From: UBA1930 sp943371535
GTDB lineage: Bacteria > Bacteroidota > Bacteroidia > Chitinophagales > Chitinophagaceae
DNA length: 64,000 bases
Reading direction: 5' to 3'
Assembly: GCA_943371535.1 (NCBI GenBank)
Contig: CALRVE020000014.1
Coordinates: 1-64,000 of the forward strand
Shown piece by piece: positions 26,788 to 34,438 of the stretch (positions are counted from its first letter, which is position 1; every line of letters starts with the position of its first letter). The notes beneath the pieces are model-generated. The model was given only the letters and a program-made list of their open reading frames with translations. It searched no databases and was not told the origin of the DNA. The translations under genes and the position numbers were made by a program.

Positions 26788-27357
26788 TTACTGCTTTGCT
26801 GCAGGTGGCAACAAAACGCCATCAATAACATGCACAACACCATTTGTAGTAATAATTGATGCTGTAATAGTTGCAGAATTATTCAACATAATTTTCCCAT
26901 CTTTCACACTAATAATTACATTATCTCCATTTACCATACCTAACACTTGCCCATCTGTAAAGCTTTCAGCTTTTAATGCAGCAACAGCTACATGATATTG
27001 AAGTATGTTTTGTAGGTCTTCTTTTTTATCATCTTTCATTAATGCATCTAATGTTTCTTTGGGTACTTTATTAAAAGCATCATTGGTGGGTGCAAAAACT
27101 GTAAATGGTCCTGCATTAGAAAGTGAGGTAACTAACTCAGCTTGTTTTAATGCTGCTACTAAAGTGGTATGATCTTTTGAAGACACAGCAACTTTTACAA
27201 CATCTTTAGCAGATACATCGTCTTGTACACTTTCTTGTCCACCTGCCGAAGTACTTACTTGCTCTGTACTTTGAGCATTTGAATTAGCTGCTGGCTCGTT
27301 ACAAGCAAATAAAATACCTACCGAAAAAAAAGTAAGTAATTTAAAATATGTTTTCAT
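26788..27357 (-). CDS. Fasciclin-domain lipoprotein in the nos cluster
   Basis: 189 residues. Lipoprotein signal G-I-L-F-A-C (Cys19), a short Ser/Gln/Glu-rich linker, then one FAS1 domain (about 55-187) with N-A-G-P-F-T-V-F-A-P-T-N-D-A-F-N-K-V-P and the terminal G-V-V-H-V-I-D-G-V-L-L-P-P. FAS1 domains mediate adhesion or protein contacts. Its position directly between nosZ and nosL suggests a periplasmic accessory for N2O reductase. The exact role is unknown. Spacing is 78 bases from nosZ and 27 from nosL. Confidence 0.92.
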   Translation of the reverse strand: MKTYFKLLTFFSVGILFACNEPAANSNAQSTEQVSTSAGGQESVQDDVSAKDVVKVAVSSKDHTTLVAALKQAELVTSLSNAGPFTVFAPTNDAFNKVPKETLDALMKDDKKEDLQNILQYHVAVAALKAESFTDGQVLGMVNGDNVIISVKDGKIMLNNSATITASIITTNGVVHVIDGVLLPPAAKQ

Positions 27358-27435
27358 AATAATAAGTTTAAGGTAAAATATTTAAGGTTGAAAAAACTAG
27401 CTTGCATGCATTAACATACAAGCCAGTTACAAAAA

Positions 27436-29430
27436 TTATTTTTTAGATCCACTATCTACTTTAGCATAATTTTTACCAGTACTAAATAAAAGTGGCACAT
27501 TGCTGCCAGCTGGAGAAACTCTTATATAACCAGACATTTCTTGATGCAATGCACTACAAAAATCGGTACAGTACATTGGAAACATACCCACTCTATTGGG
27601 AACCCATTTTAAAGTTTGGGTTTCACCAGGCATAATTAATAACTCGGCATTGGCTGCACCTTTTATTGCAAAACCATGTGGTACATCCCAATCTTGTTCT
27701 AAGTTAGTTACATGAAAATACACTTCATCACCCAGCTTAATACCTTCAATATTATCAGGTGTTAAATGTGATCGAATGGCTGTCATGTAAACTCTTACTT
27801 TATTGCCCTCTCTAACAACTTTAGTTGTACCCTCGCCTTTAGATACTTGAGGGTGATTATTTTCATTGATATTAAAAAATTTGAGCGACTTATTTTTAAT
27901 TACATCTGCCGATACTGCTTGTGCATAGTGTGGTTCACCAATAGTTGGGAAGTCTAAAATAAGTTGCATTTTATCGCCACTAATATCAAACAATTGTGCA
28001 CTTTGTGAAAGTTCTGGACCTGTTGGTAAATACCTGTCTTTCGTAATTTTATTGTAAGCAATTAAATATTTTGCATTTGGTTTTTTACTATCTCCACCTG
28101 GAATACATAAATGCCCAACAGAATAATAAGTAGGTACTCTATCTAACACTTTTAAATCTTTGATATTCCATTTTACAACTTCACTACTTACAAAGAAAGT
28201 GGTGTAAGCATTTCCTTTTCCATCAAACTCTGTATGTAAAGGACCTAAGCCAGGTTTTTTAACTTCACCAAACAATGCAGCTTCATATTTAATTACTGGA
28301 ATACCATCGTATTCGCCTTCATAGGCTTTATCGGCAATAGCTTTTTGAATTTTATCGAAACTAAATACAGGAATTAATGCAGCTAATTTTCCACTTCCAA
28401 CAATGTACTCACCCGTTGGATCAACATCGCAACCATGAGGAGATTTTGGACATGGAATCATATAACAAATATCTTTTAATACATCTGCATCTAAAACAGT
28501 TACTTCAGTTTTAATTTCACTTGTTGCCGAATGTGTTTTATCGCTATAAGTATTGTGTGCATACTTTACTTTTTCTTTTCTTCCTTTACCTGCTTTAAGA
28601 TATTCTTCAGCCTTTTTCCAATTAACTGCCATGATAAAATCTTTATCTTTCTGAGAAGCATTAACCTCTAATAAAGTATTGGCTTGCTCAGTATTATAAC
28701 AGCTAAAGAAAAACCATCCATGTGATTTACCTTTACCAGCATGACTTAAATCAAAGTTTACCCCAGGGCATTGAATTTGAAAAGCTAAATTCATTTTCCC
28801 ATCTTCTTTTGCAACACTTATGAAACTGATTGTTCCTTTAAAATTTTGCTTATAGGTATTGATAGGAATATCGCCATTAACATTATCAGGAGGAATACTA
28901 AAACGAGTACCAGCAACTACATATTCAGTATTTTCTGTAATAAATGGTGAGCTGTGATTACCTCCACTATTGGGCAATTCAATAATCTCTGCAGTTCTAA
29001 AAGTGGTTAAATCAATTCTTGCAACACGAGGTGTATTATTGGCATTTCCAAATACCCATCTTCCATCAATTTCACCATTCGTTTGCGACATTTCAGTATG
29101 GTGCAAATCATCCCAAGGTACCATACCATGAGAAGTGTTTAACATAGGTTTGGTTTCCTCGCTATAACCCCAACCTTTTTCTGGATCTACAGAAAAAACA
29201 GGAATTACACGTAATAATCTACCTGACGGAAGTCCGTAAACACTCATTTGTCCACTAAACCCTCCAGATACAAAATTGTAAAACTCATCGTACTTACCAG
29301 GTGCCACATAAGCTTTTGCAGCTGCATTGGCATCAACAGCATTACCTGCATTTTTGGGTTTACAAGCACTAAAACTTAGCAACAAAAACAATGCACTACC
29401 AACAAGTGGAATTTTATTTATTTTTTTCAT
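27436..29430 (-). CDS. nosZ: Nitrous-oxide reductase, clade II, with lipoprotein-type signal
   Basis: 664 residues from the ATG at 29430 (an upstream start at 29436 is possible). It reduces N2O to N2 in the periplasm. The N-terminus is a Sec/lipoprotein signal ending S-F-S-A-C (Cys23), not a twin-arginine signal, which fits clade II. The propeller supplies CuZ histidines, visible in D-D-L-H-H-T-E-M, G-G-N-H-S-S-P, D-L-S-H-A-G-K-G-K-S-H-G-W and S-P-H-G-C-D-V-D-P. The C-terminal cupredoxin has the CuA motif C-T-D-F-C-S-A-L-H-Q-E-M (Cys621, Cys625, His629, Met632). It is preceded by a cytochrome c that may donate electrons. Confidence 0.96.
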   Translation of the reverse strand: MKKINKIPLVGSALFLLLSFSACKPKNAGNAVDANAAAKAYVAPGKYDEFYNFVSGGFSGQMSVYGLPSGRLLRVIPVFSVDPEKGWGYSEETKPMLNTSHGMVPWDDLHHTEMSQTNGEIDGRWVFGNANNTPRVARIDLTTFRTAEIIELPNSGGNHSSPFITENTEYVVAGTRFSIPPDNVNGDIPINTYKQNFKGTISFISVAKEDGKMNLAFQIQCPGVNFDLSHAGKGKSHGWFFFSCYNTEQANTLLEVNASQKDKDFIMAVNWKKAEEYLKAGKGRKEKVKYAHNTYSDKTHSATSEIKTEVTVLDADVLKDICYMIPCPKSPHGCDVDPTGEYIVGSGKLAALIPVFSFDKIQKAIADKAYEGEYDGIPVIKYEAALFGEVKKPGLGPLHTEFDGKGNAYTTFFVSSEVVKWNIKDLKVLDRVPTYYSVGHLCIPGGDSKKPNAKYLIAYNKITKDRYLPTGPELSQSAQLFDISGDKMQLILDFPTIGEPHYAQAVSADVIKNKSLKFFNINENNHPQVSKGEGTTKVVREGNKVRVYMTAIRSHLTPDNIEGIKLGDEVYFHVTNLEQDWDVPHGFAIKGAANAELLIMPGETQTLKWVPNRVGMFPMYCTDFCSALHQEMSGYIRVSPAGSNVPLLFSTGKNYAKVDSGSKK

Positions 29431-29468
29431 ATACATTAATTTTTAAGTATTTAAGGTTGAACGAACAA

Positions 29469-29942
29469 TTACTTTACTCCATCATTTTTACGCATAAATT
29501 CATAAAGCCCTTTTGCTTCTTCATCGGTTAAGTTTTGGTTGGGCATTCTTACTAAACAAATCTCAAGTTGTGCTTGTGCTTCTGGATCTTTATTAATCAT
29601 TTCATCTGTATTGGTTATAAAGTTTAAAATCCATGGTGCAGTTCTTCTTGTTGTTACACCTTTCCAACCTGGACCTACTAATTTTTCGTCAGATAATTTA
29701 TGGCAGCTTCCGCATTTAACGCCAAAAGCTTTTTCTCCATTGCTTGATAGGGTTGCATCTAATGTTGCACTTGGCTGATAATCTTTATACTTACCTTCAC
29801 CTCTATGAGGATCATAAGAAGGATTTTCATTTGCTGGCGTTTCGTTACTTGAAGTTGCAGCTGATTTATTAGCTGTACCATTTTGATTGCCACAAGCGTA
29901 GATTAAACTTGTAATAAATAATAATAAAATTAATTTTTTCAT
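29469..29942 (-). CDS. Mono-heme c-type cytochrome lipoprotein, likely electron donor to NosZ
   Basis: 157 residues. Lipoprotein signal L-I-Y-A-C (Cys17), a charged linker, then a class I cytochrome c domain with heme site C-G-S-C-H (Cys77, Cys80, His81), L-V-G-P-G-W-K-G-V and probable axial ligand Met133 in L-V-R-M-P-N-Q-N-L-T. It is the first gene of the nos run, 38 bases before nosZ. Transfer of electrons to the CuA site of NosZ is inferred from this position. Confidence 0.93.
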   Translation of the reverse strand: MKKLILLLFITSLIYACGNQNGTANKSAATSSNETPANENPSYDPHRGEGKYKDYQPSATLDATLSSNGEKAFGVKCGSCHKLSDEKLVGPGWKGVTTRRTAPWILNFITNTDEMINKDPEAQAQLEICLVRMPNQNLTDEEAKGLYEFMRKNDGVK

Positions 29943-30169
29943 GGTTGATAAATTATTAATTGTTGATAATTGAATACAAGATTACTCTAGCTAAAATCAT
30001 TGCTTTATGCGTTGAATCATATTTATAAAAGGATTTGTTGAAGTAGTATATTTTATAAGTATTCCCCTACTATAAACACTAAAAAACTGACAACAATCAT
30101 ATATTATACTTTACAACATCACTTTCGCAATTGATGCATTAGAGTAGGTTGCACCTGAAACTTTATAGC

Positions 30170-30802
30170 ATGATAGATATTGATATATTATTAACATGGG
30201 GGGCTTGCTACAAAAAAGTAAAAGCAGGAGAAATTATTTTTTTTGAAGGGAGCAGCTGTAACTTCTATTATCAAGTTGTTGAAGGAAGAATAAAGTGGGT
30301 AAATATTAATGAAGAAGGAAAAGAATATTTACAACAATTAATAGAACCGAATGATTGCTTTGGCGAACTTCCATTATTTGATGGTGGCAAATATGCGGCA
30401 ACAGCAATTGCTGAAGTAGATAGTTTAATTATACGTTTACACCAATCTTCTTTTCATCAATTGATTGCAGAAAATAGTGCATTGCATTTTAAATTTTCAA
30501 AACACTTAGCTGAAAGATTACGTTTTAAATTTCATGTACTAAAAGAAATGGCTCATCATGATCCAGAAAAAAGAATTGGTGCATTATTAAATTATTTAAA
30601 AGAGCAACAACAAAATATTTGCCCTAAATGCTGCCAAATAAAATTAACGCGTCAACAAATTGGTGATATGTGTGGCTTAAGAGTAGAAACTGTTATTAGA
30701 GCAATGAGATTTATGCATGAACGTGGTGAAATAAATATTACTAAAGGGAAAGTGTATTTAAGAGATATGACTCAAATCATACAAAAACCCTGTTCAAAAT
30801 AG
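30170..30802 (+). CDS. Crp/Fnr-family regulator, probable controller of the nos/NO genes
   Basis: 210 residues from the ATG at 30170 (a TTG at 30149 is the alternative). An N-terminal cyclic-nucleotide-type beta-roll (about 15-110) and dimer helix lead to a winged helix with L-T-R-Q-Q-I-G-D-M-C-G-L-R-V-E-T-V-I-R. The N-terminal cysteine array of oxygen-sensing FNR is absent (only Cys13 and Cys30). A different cluster, C-P-K-C-C (151-155), sits just ahead of the helix-turn-helix with Cys168 inside it. It diverges from the nos operon across 227 bases and heads the plus-strand NO genes, so NO or redox control is plausible. Confidence 0.92.
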   Translation: MIDIDILLTWGACYKKVKAGEIIFFEGSSCNFYYQVVEGRIKWVNINEEGKEYLQQLIEPNDCFGELPLFDGGKYAATAIAEVDSLIIRLHQSSFHQLIAENSALHFKFSKHLAERLRFKFHVLKEMAHHDPEKRIGALLNYLKEQQQNICPKCCQIKLTRQQIGDMCGLRVETVIRAMRFMHERGEINITKGKVYLRDMTQIIQKPCSK

Positions 30803-30826
30803 TTGTTTTGTACGAACTTTTATAAC

Positions 30827-32053
30827 ATGACTGTTGCTAAATGGATTAGAATTTCTCTTATAAACCTATTGATCGTTGCATTGCTAGGAGTTATAATGCG
30901 ATATAAAATTTTGTATAGCTTACCGTTCATTCAACAAAAACATGTTTTGCATGCTCACTCTCACTTTGCTTTTGCTGGTTGGCTCTCTCTAATCTTAATG
31001 GCATTAATGGTTGAGGCAGTTGGTAGTCAAAAAAATAAAAACTTATTTCCAAAATATAACATTTTGCTTTTCAGCAATCTACTTGCAGCGTATGGAATGC
31101 TCATTAGTTTTACCATCCAAGGGTATGGTTTATTCTCCATTAGCTTTTCTACACTTTCAATATTTATATTCTATTTTTTTGCTGTTCGTTTGTGGAACGA
31201 TATTAACTCAATTGATGTAAAACAAGTAAATCATCTATGGTTTAAGGCTGCGTTACTGTTCAACATAATATCATCTATTGGTGCTTTTGTATTGGCTTTT
31301 TTAATCAGCAATAAAACCATACATCAAAATTGGTATTTGGCAGCAGTATACTTTTTTTTACACTTTCAATATAATGGTTGGTTTTTATTTGCTTGCCTAG
31401 GTTTACTATTTCATCAATTACAAAAAGTAAATATTAGGCATGCTTCATTCATTCATATATTTTGGATGTTTGGGTTGGCTTGTGTACCAGCCTACTTATT
31501 ATCTACGTTATGGATGAATTTACCCAATTGGATTTATGCAATAGTCATAATTGCAGCTATTATTCAAGCGGTAGGTTGGATATTATTTATTCGTACAATA
31601 AAAATTATTAAACCATTATTTTTAACTGCCAAAACTAAAATACCAATTGTATTATTTAGTCTGTCGGCTGTTGCTTTAAGTATAAAATTACTATTGCAAT
31701 TAATGTCTACCATTCCACAATTAAGTGATTTAGCATTTGGGTTTAGGCCTATTGTTATTGGCTATTTGCATTTGGTTTTACTAGGTATTATTACACTTTT
31801 TATATTAGGATATTATGTTTTAACAAACCCCTTACTAATTAGTAATACAAATAAAAAAGGAATTGTAATTTTTACAATTGCAGTAATAGTAAATGAGTTT
31901 TTATTACTGTTACAAGGTGTTACATTTATGGGTTACATTATCTTGCCATTTGTAAATGAAGCTCTTTTATTTGCTGCCATACTTTTATTTGCTGGAATAT
32001 TTATGATGAATTTAAATAGTAATGTGATTAGAGTCATACACAAGAAAAAATAA
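30827..32053 (+). CDS. Polytopic membrane protein resembling a heme-copper oxidase subunit I without active-site ligands
   Basis: 408 residues from the ATG at 30827, about twelve hydrophobic helices. Helix 2 carries K-H-V-L-H-A-H-S-H-F-A-F-A-G-W; His42 aligns with the low-spin heme ligand of cbb3/NorB subunits. I-H-I-F-W...P-A-Y-L-L-S-T-L-W...L-P-N-W (209-235) matches the CcoN helix-7 region, but P-A-Y-L-L stands where the Cu-binding P-H-H-L-H would be. I-G-Y-L-H-L-V-L-L-G (311-320) matches helix 10, keeping His315 but with Tyr313 at the high-spin heme position. This alignment is from memory. It lies between the Crp/Fnr gene and ric. NnrS-like NO-response proteins are an alternative comparison. 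Confidence 0.65.
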   Translation: MTVAKWIRISLINLLIVALLGVIMRYKILYSLPFIQQKHVLHAHSHFAFAGWLSLILMALMVEAVGSQKNKNLFPKYNILLFSNLLAAYGMLISFTIQGYGLFSISFSTLSIFIFYFFAVRLWNDINSIDVKQVNHLWFKAALLFNIISSIGAFVLAFLISNKTIHQNWYLAAVYFFLHFQYNGWFLFACLGLLFHQLQKVNIRHASFIHIFWMFGLACVPAYLLSTLWMNLPNWIYAIVIIAAIIQAVGWILFIRTIKIIKPLFLTAKTKIPIVLFSLSAVALSIKLLLQLMSTIPQLSDLAFGFRPIVIGYLHLVLLGIITLFILGYYVLTNPLLISNTNKKGIVIFTIAVIVNEFLLLLQGVTFMGYIILPFVNEALLFAAILLFAGIFMMNLNSNVIRVIHKKK

Positions 32054-32082
32054 TCAAATCAATTTTGCTAAAATATTTAATT

Positions 32083-32796
32083 ATGAAAAATTTAGCAGAA
32101 CAACCAGTAGGATTATTAGTAGTCAACAATTTTAAAACAGCTAGTGTTTTTTCAAAATATCAAATAGATTTTTGTTGTGGAGGAAAACGAACATTAGCTG
32201 AAGCATGCACACAAAAAGGCATTAACGTAAATGAAGTAATGAACGATTTGAACTTGCTGAGCAAAACAAACAATGATGTAATGCCATTTAATGAAATGAG
32301 CTCATCCGAATTAATTAGTTACATTATTATTCATCATCATTTTTATACAAAGCAACACATGCCTATTATTTTGGAGCATTTACAAAAAGTTGCTTTTAAA
32401 CATGGAGAAAAGTTCACTAATATGTCTAAGGTTGCTCAATTGTTTGAAGCATTACATGTAGATATGTTGCAACACATGCACAAAGAAGAAACCATTTTAT
32501 TTCCGGCTATAAAAGAACTTACACAACAAAAAACAGTTGATGTAGAGAGCAGTTCAAACTTTATACTACAAATAATTGAAAACATGGAGGCAGAACATAC
32601 AACTGCAGGAGACATGCTTGCTAGTATAAAAGAATTAACCAACAACTTCACACCTCCAGAAGAAGCTTGCACTACTTTTAGAATTAGTTTGCAAGAATTA
32701 CAAGATTTTGAAACCAACTTACATCAGCATGTACATTTGGAGAATAATATTTTATTTAATAGGGTAAGTGAGGGTTCATTAAGCTTAAATGATTAA
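32083..32796 (+). CDS. ric: RIC/ScdA/YtfE-type di-iron protein for iron-sulfur cluster repair
   Basis: 237 residues from the ATG at 32083. The N-terminal ScdA domain has Y-Q-I-D-F-C-C-G-G-K-R-T-L (Cys31, Cys32). The hemerythrin-like domain has candidate Fe ligands in I-I-H-H-H-F-Y-T-K-Q-H, H-V-D-M-L-Q-H-M-H-K-E-E, M-E-A-E-H-T-T-A-G and L-H-Q-H-V-H-L-E-N-N. The family repairs iron-sulfur clusters damaged by NO or oxidants. It is the last of three plus-strand genes divergent from the nos operon, which fits a combined response to NO and N2O. Confidence 0.94.
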   Translation: MKNLAEQPVGLLVVNNFKTASVFSKYQIDFCCGGKRTLAEACTQKGINVNEVMNDLNLLSKTNNDVMPFNEMSSSELISYIIIHHHFYTKQHMPIILEHLQKVAFKHGEKFTNMSKVAQLFEALHVDMLQHMHKEETILFPAIKELTQQKTVDVESSSNFILQIIENMEAEHTTAGDMLASIKELTNNFTPPEEACTTFRISLQELQDFETNLHQHVHLENNILFNRVSEGSLSLND

Positions 32797-32900
32797 ACAA
32801 ACTTTTTTTGTGGGAATAAGCAATAAATTAGCTTGTATTCGGTTGAAACTGAGTATTTAAAAGGCTTAAAAAAAGCATTTCTGCAAAATAATTAAAAAAG

Positions 32901-32933
32901 TTTGCAGAATTTACTAAGATAACCTTACTTTTG
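32901..32933 (+). promoter_or_regulatory. Promoter of the rplU-rpmA operon
   Basis: TTTG at 32901-32904, a 21-base spacer, then TACTTTTG at 32926-32933, matching the Bacteroidota consensus TTTG-N(19-22)-TAnnTTTG. The leader to the rplU ATG at 32955 would be about 15 bases. The sequence CTTACTTTTGCCG also occurs upstream of the ABC-F gene. Confidence 0.65.
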
Positions 32934-32954
32934 CCGTCCTAATTTTTAACAGTC

Positions 32955-33260
32955 ATGTTAGCAGTAGTCAAAATCGCAGGTCAACAATTTAAAGTACAAG
33001 CAGGAGATAGTTTGTACGTTCCTCATTTGCAAGGAAATACCGGAGACAAAGTTGAATTCAACGATGTTTTAATGGTAGATAACAGTGGTACTTTAACTGT
33101 AGGCAGTGCTGTAAAGGCAACTGTTACTGCAGAAATAGTAAGTAGCTTAGTGCAAGGAGATAAAGTGATAGCTTTTAAAATGAAAAGAAGAAAAGGTTTC
33201 AGAAAAAAGCATGGTCATAGAACTCACTATACTAGGATCAAAATTGAAAGTATCGCTTAA
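32955..33260 (+). CDS. rplU: Ribosomal protein bL21
   Basis: 101 residues, standard L21 length: M-L-A-V-V-K-I-A-G-Q-Q-F-K-V at the start and F-K-M-K-R-R-K-G-F-R-K-K-H-G-H-R at the RNA-binding C-terminus. It binds 23S rRNA in the large subunit. It is followed after 65 bases by rpmA, the universal L21-L27 order. Confidence 0.98.
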   Translation: MLAVVKIAGQQFKVQAGDSLYVPHLQGNTGDKVEFNDVLMVDNSGTLTVGSAVKATVTAEIVSSLVQGDKVIAFKMKRRKGFRKKHGHRTHYTRIKIESIA

Positions 33261-33325
33261 TCAAATTACAAATGTTCAATTCCAAATACAACATATTTGG
33301 AATTTGATTTTTAAAATTTTATACA

Positions 33326-33592
33326 ATGGCACACAAAAAAGGTGAAGGTAGTGTAAAGAATGGTAGAGACTCAAACAGCAAACGTTTGGGTGTAAAAATT
33401 TTTGGTGGACAACCAGCAGCATCTGGTAATATTATTGTTCGTCAAAGAGGTACAGTTTACCATCCTGGTAAAAATGTTGGAGTTGGAAAAGACTTCACAT
33501 TATTTGCATTAGCAGATGGTACAGTTGAATTTAGAAAAACAAAAAACTCTAAAACAATTGTGTCTGTAAGCGAAGTTGTAGCAACCGCTTAA
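33326..33592 (+). CDS. rpmA: Ribosomal protein bL27
   Basis: 88 residues: M-A-H-K-K-G-E-G-S-V-K-N-G-R-D-S-N-S-K-R-L-G-V-K at the N-terminus that reaches the peptidyl-transferase centre, then G-N-I-I-V-R-Q-R-G-T-V-Y-H-P-G-K-N-V-G. There is no N-terminal extension of the kind cleaved in Firmicutes. A weak terminator follows directly. Confidence 0.98.
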   Translation: MAHKKGEGSVKNGRDSNSKRLGVKIFGGQPAASGNIIVRQRGTVYHPGKNVGVGKDFTLFALADGTVEFRKTKNSKTIVSVSEVVATA

Positions 33593-33597
33593 AAAAA

Positions 33598-33625
33598 AAT
33601 TTTGTAGTTACAAAATTCTTTTTAC
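33598..33625 (+). terminator. Weak terminator after rpmA overlapping the next promoter
   Basis: AATTTTGTA and TACAAAATT form a 9-bp A/T-rich stem with a 2-base spacer, followed by CTTTTTAC. Within it lies TTTG (33601-33604), which with TACTTTTA (33623-33630) and an 18-base spacer makes a plausible promoter for the downstream 53-residue gene. Confidence 0.5.
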
Positions 33626-33664
33626 TTTTATGGTATTAACTAACCATTAAATTTAAAAAAAATT

Positions 33665-33826
33665 ATGGCAACTGCAAAAAAAGCTGCTCCAAAAAAAGCC
33701 GCTCCTGCTAAAAAAGCAGCTCCTGCAAAGAAAGCTGTTCCAGCTAAAAAAGCTGCTCCAGCAAAGAAAGCTGCTCCAGCAAAGAAAGCTGCTCCAGCTA
33801 AAAAAGCTGCTCCTAAGAAGAAATAA
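33665..33826 (+). CDS. Small Lys/Ala/Pro-rich histone H1-like protein
   Basis: 53 residues, below common length cut-offs. After M-A-T-A-K-K-A-A-P-K-K-A-A-P it consists of six A-K-K-A-(A/V)-P hexapeptides and ends K-K-K. The composition is almost only Ala, Lys and Pro, very basic, like the C-terminal tail of histone H1 and the bacterial HctB/AlgR3-type proteins. Such proteins bind DNA or RNA without sequence preference. Synonymous codon changes between the repeats (AAAAAA versus AAGAAA, CCA versus CCT) suggest the peptide is maintained. Own promoter candidate at 33601-33630 and a strong terminator behind. A nucleoid or ribosome-related role is inferred only. Confidence 0.85.
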   Translation: MATAKKAAPKKAAPAKKAAPAKKAVPAKKAAPAKKAAPAKKAAPAKKAAPKKK

Positions 33827-33848
33827 TTTCTTTCTTACAAGCGAAATA

Positions 33849-33878
33849 AAAAAACCCTGTACTAGTACAGGGTTTTTT
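33849..33878. terminator. Bidirectional terminator between convergent genes
   Basis: A 30-base perfect palindrome, A6-CCCTGTACT / AGTACAGGG-T6, with A and T runs on both sides. It serves the histone-like gene on the plus strand and the hypothetical secreted gene ending at 33894 on the minus strand. Confidence 0.92.
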
Positions 33879-33893
33879 GTTTGTATTCAGTTT

Positions 33894-34370
33894 CTATTTT
33901 TTATCAAATAATTCAAGCAACTTCTTTTCATTGCTAGTAAGCGGTTTTATGTATTTAAAAGTTTTAAAAGGTACTTTTTGTATAACTTTATAACTAGCAC
34001 AGGATGTTTTAGATAAAGTGTTATTTGCATTATTGGATAAGCTTGCAAGATTTTGTTCATCTGGTTTTAAAATAGGCATATTATCTACTTGAGATAGATA
34101 AATATCAAACCCTTGATTGTTATTTCCAATTTTTCTTTGTTGATCTTTAAACTGGGTAATTGCATTAGGCATTGCAGCTAAAACATTGGTATCTGGTATT
34201 TTATATCCAAATACTATTTGATTGTCACCAGGTAATTTTTTTAAATGAAATTTTTTACCTCCTACTTCAAAGATTGTATCAATTGCTTGTTCAAATCTAG
34301 TGTTCGTTTCTGTTTGAACAGTTTGTGCATTGAGTTTTGTAAAACAAAACAATATAAAAAAGTATCGCAT
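33894..34370 (-). CDS. Secreted protein of unknown function
   Basis: 158 residues with a short signal peptide (Y-F-F-I-L-F-C-F-T-K-L-N-A-Q). The mature part is polar, with F-E-V-G-G-K-K-F-H-L-K-K-L-P-G-D-N-Q-I-V-F-G-Y and a late Ser-Cys-Ala-Ser segment. I recognise no family. It lies 68 bases after the phosphatase-superfamily genes on the same strand and may be the last gene of that unit, but nothing shows a shared function. Confidence 0.65.
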   Translation of the reverse strand: MRYFFILFCFTKLNAQTVQTETNTRFEQAIDTIFEVGGKKFHLKKLPGDNQIVFGYKIPDTNVLAAMPNAITQFKDQQRKIGNNNQGFDIYLSQVDNMPILKPDEQNLASLSNNANNTLSKTSCASYKVIQKVPFKTFKYIKPLTSNEKKLLELFDKK

Positions 34371-34438
34371 AACAAATAATTTAATTAGCTAATTTAATAT
34401 TACTTGTTTAAACAACGGTACTTTATTTGTTAAAATAT

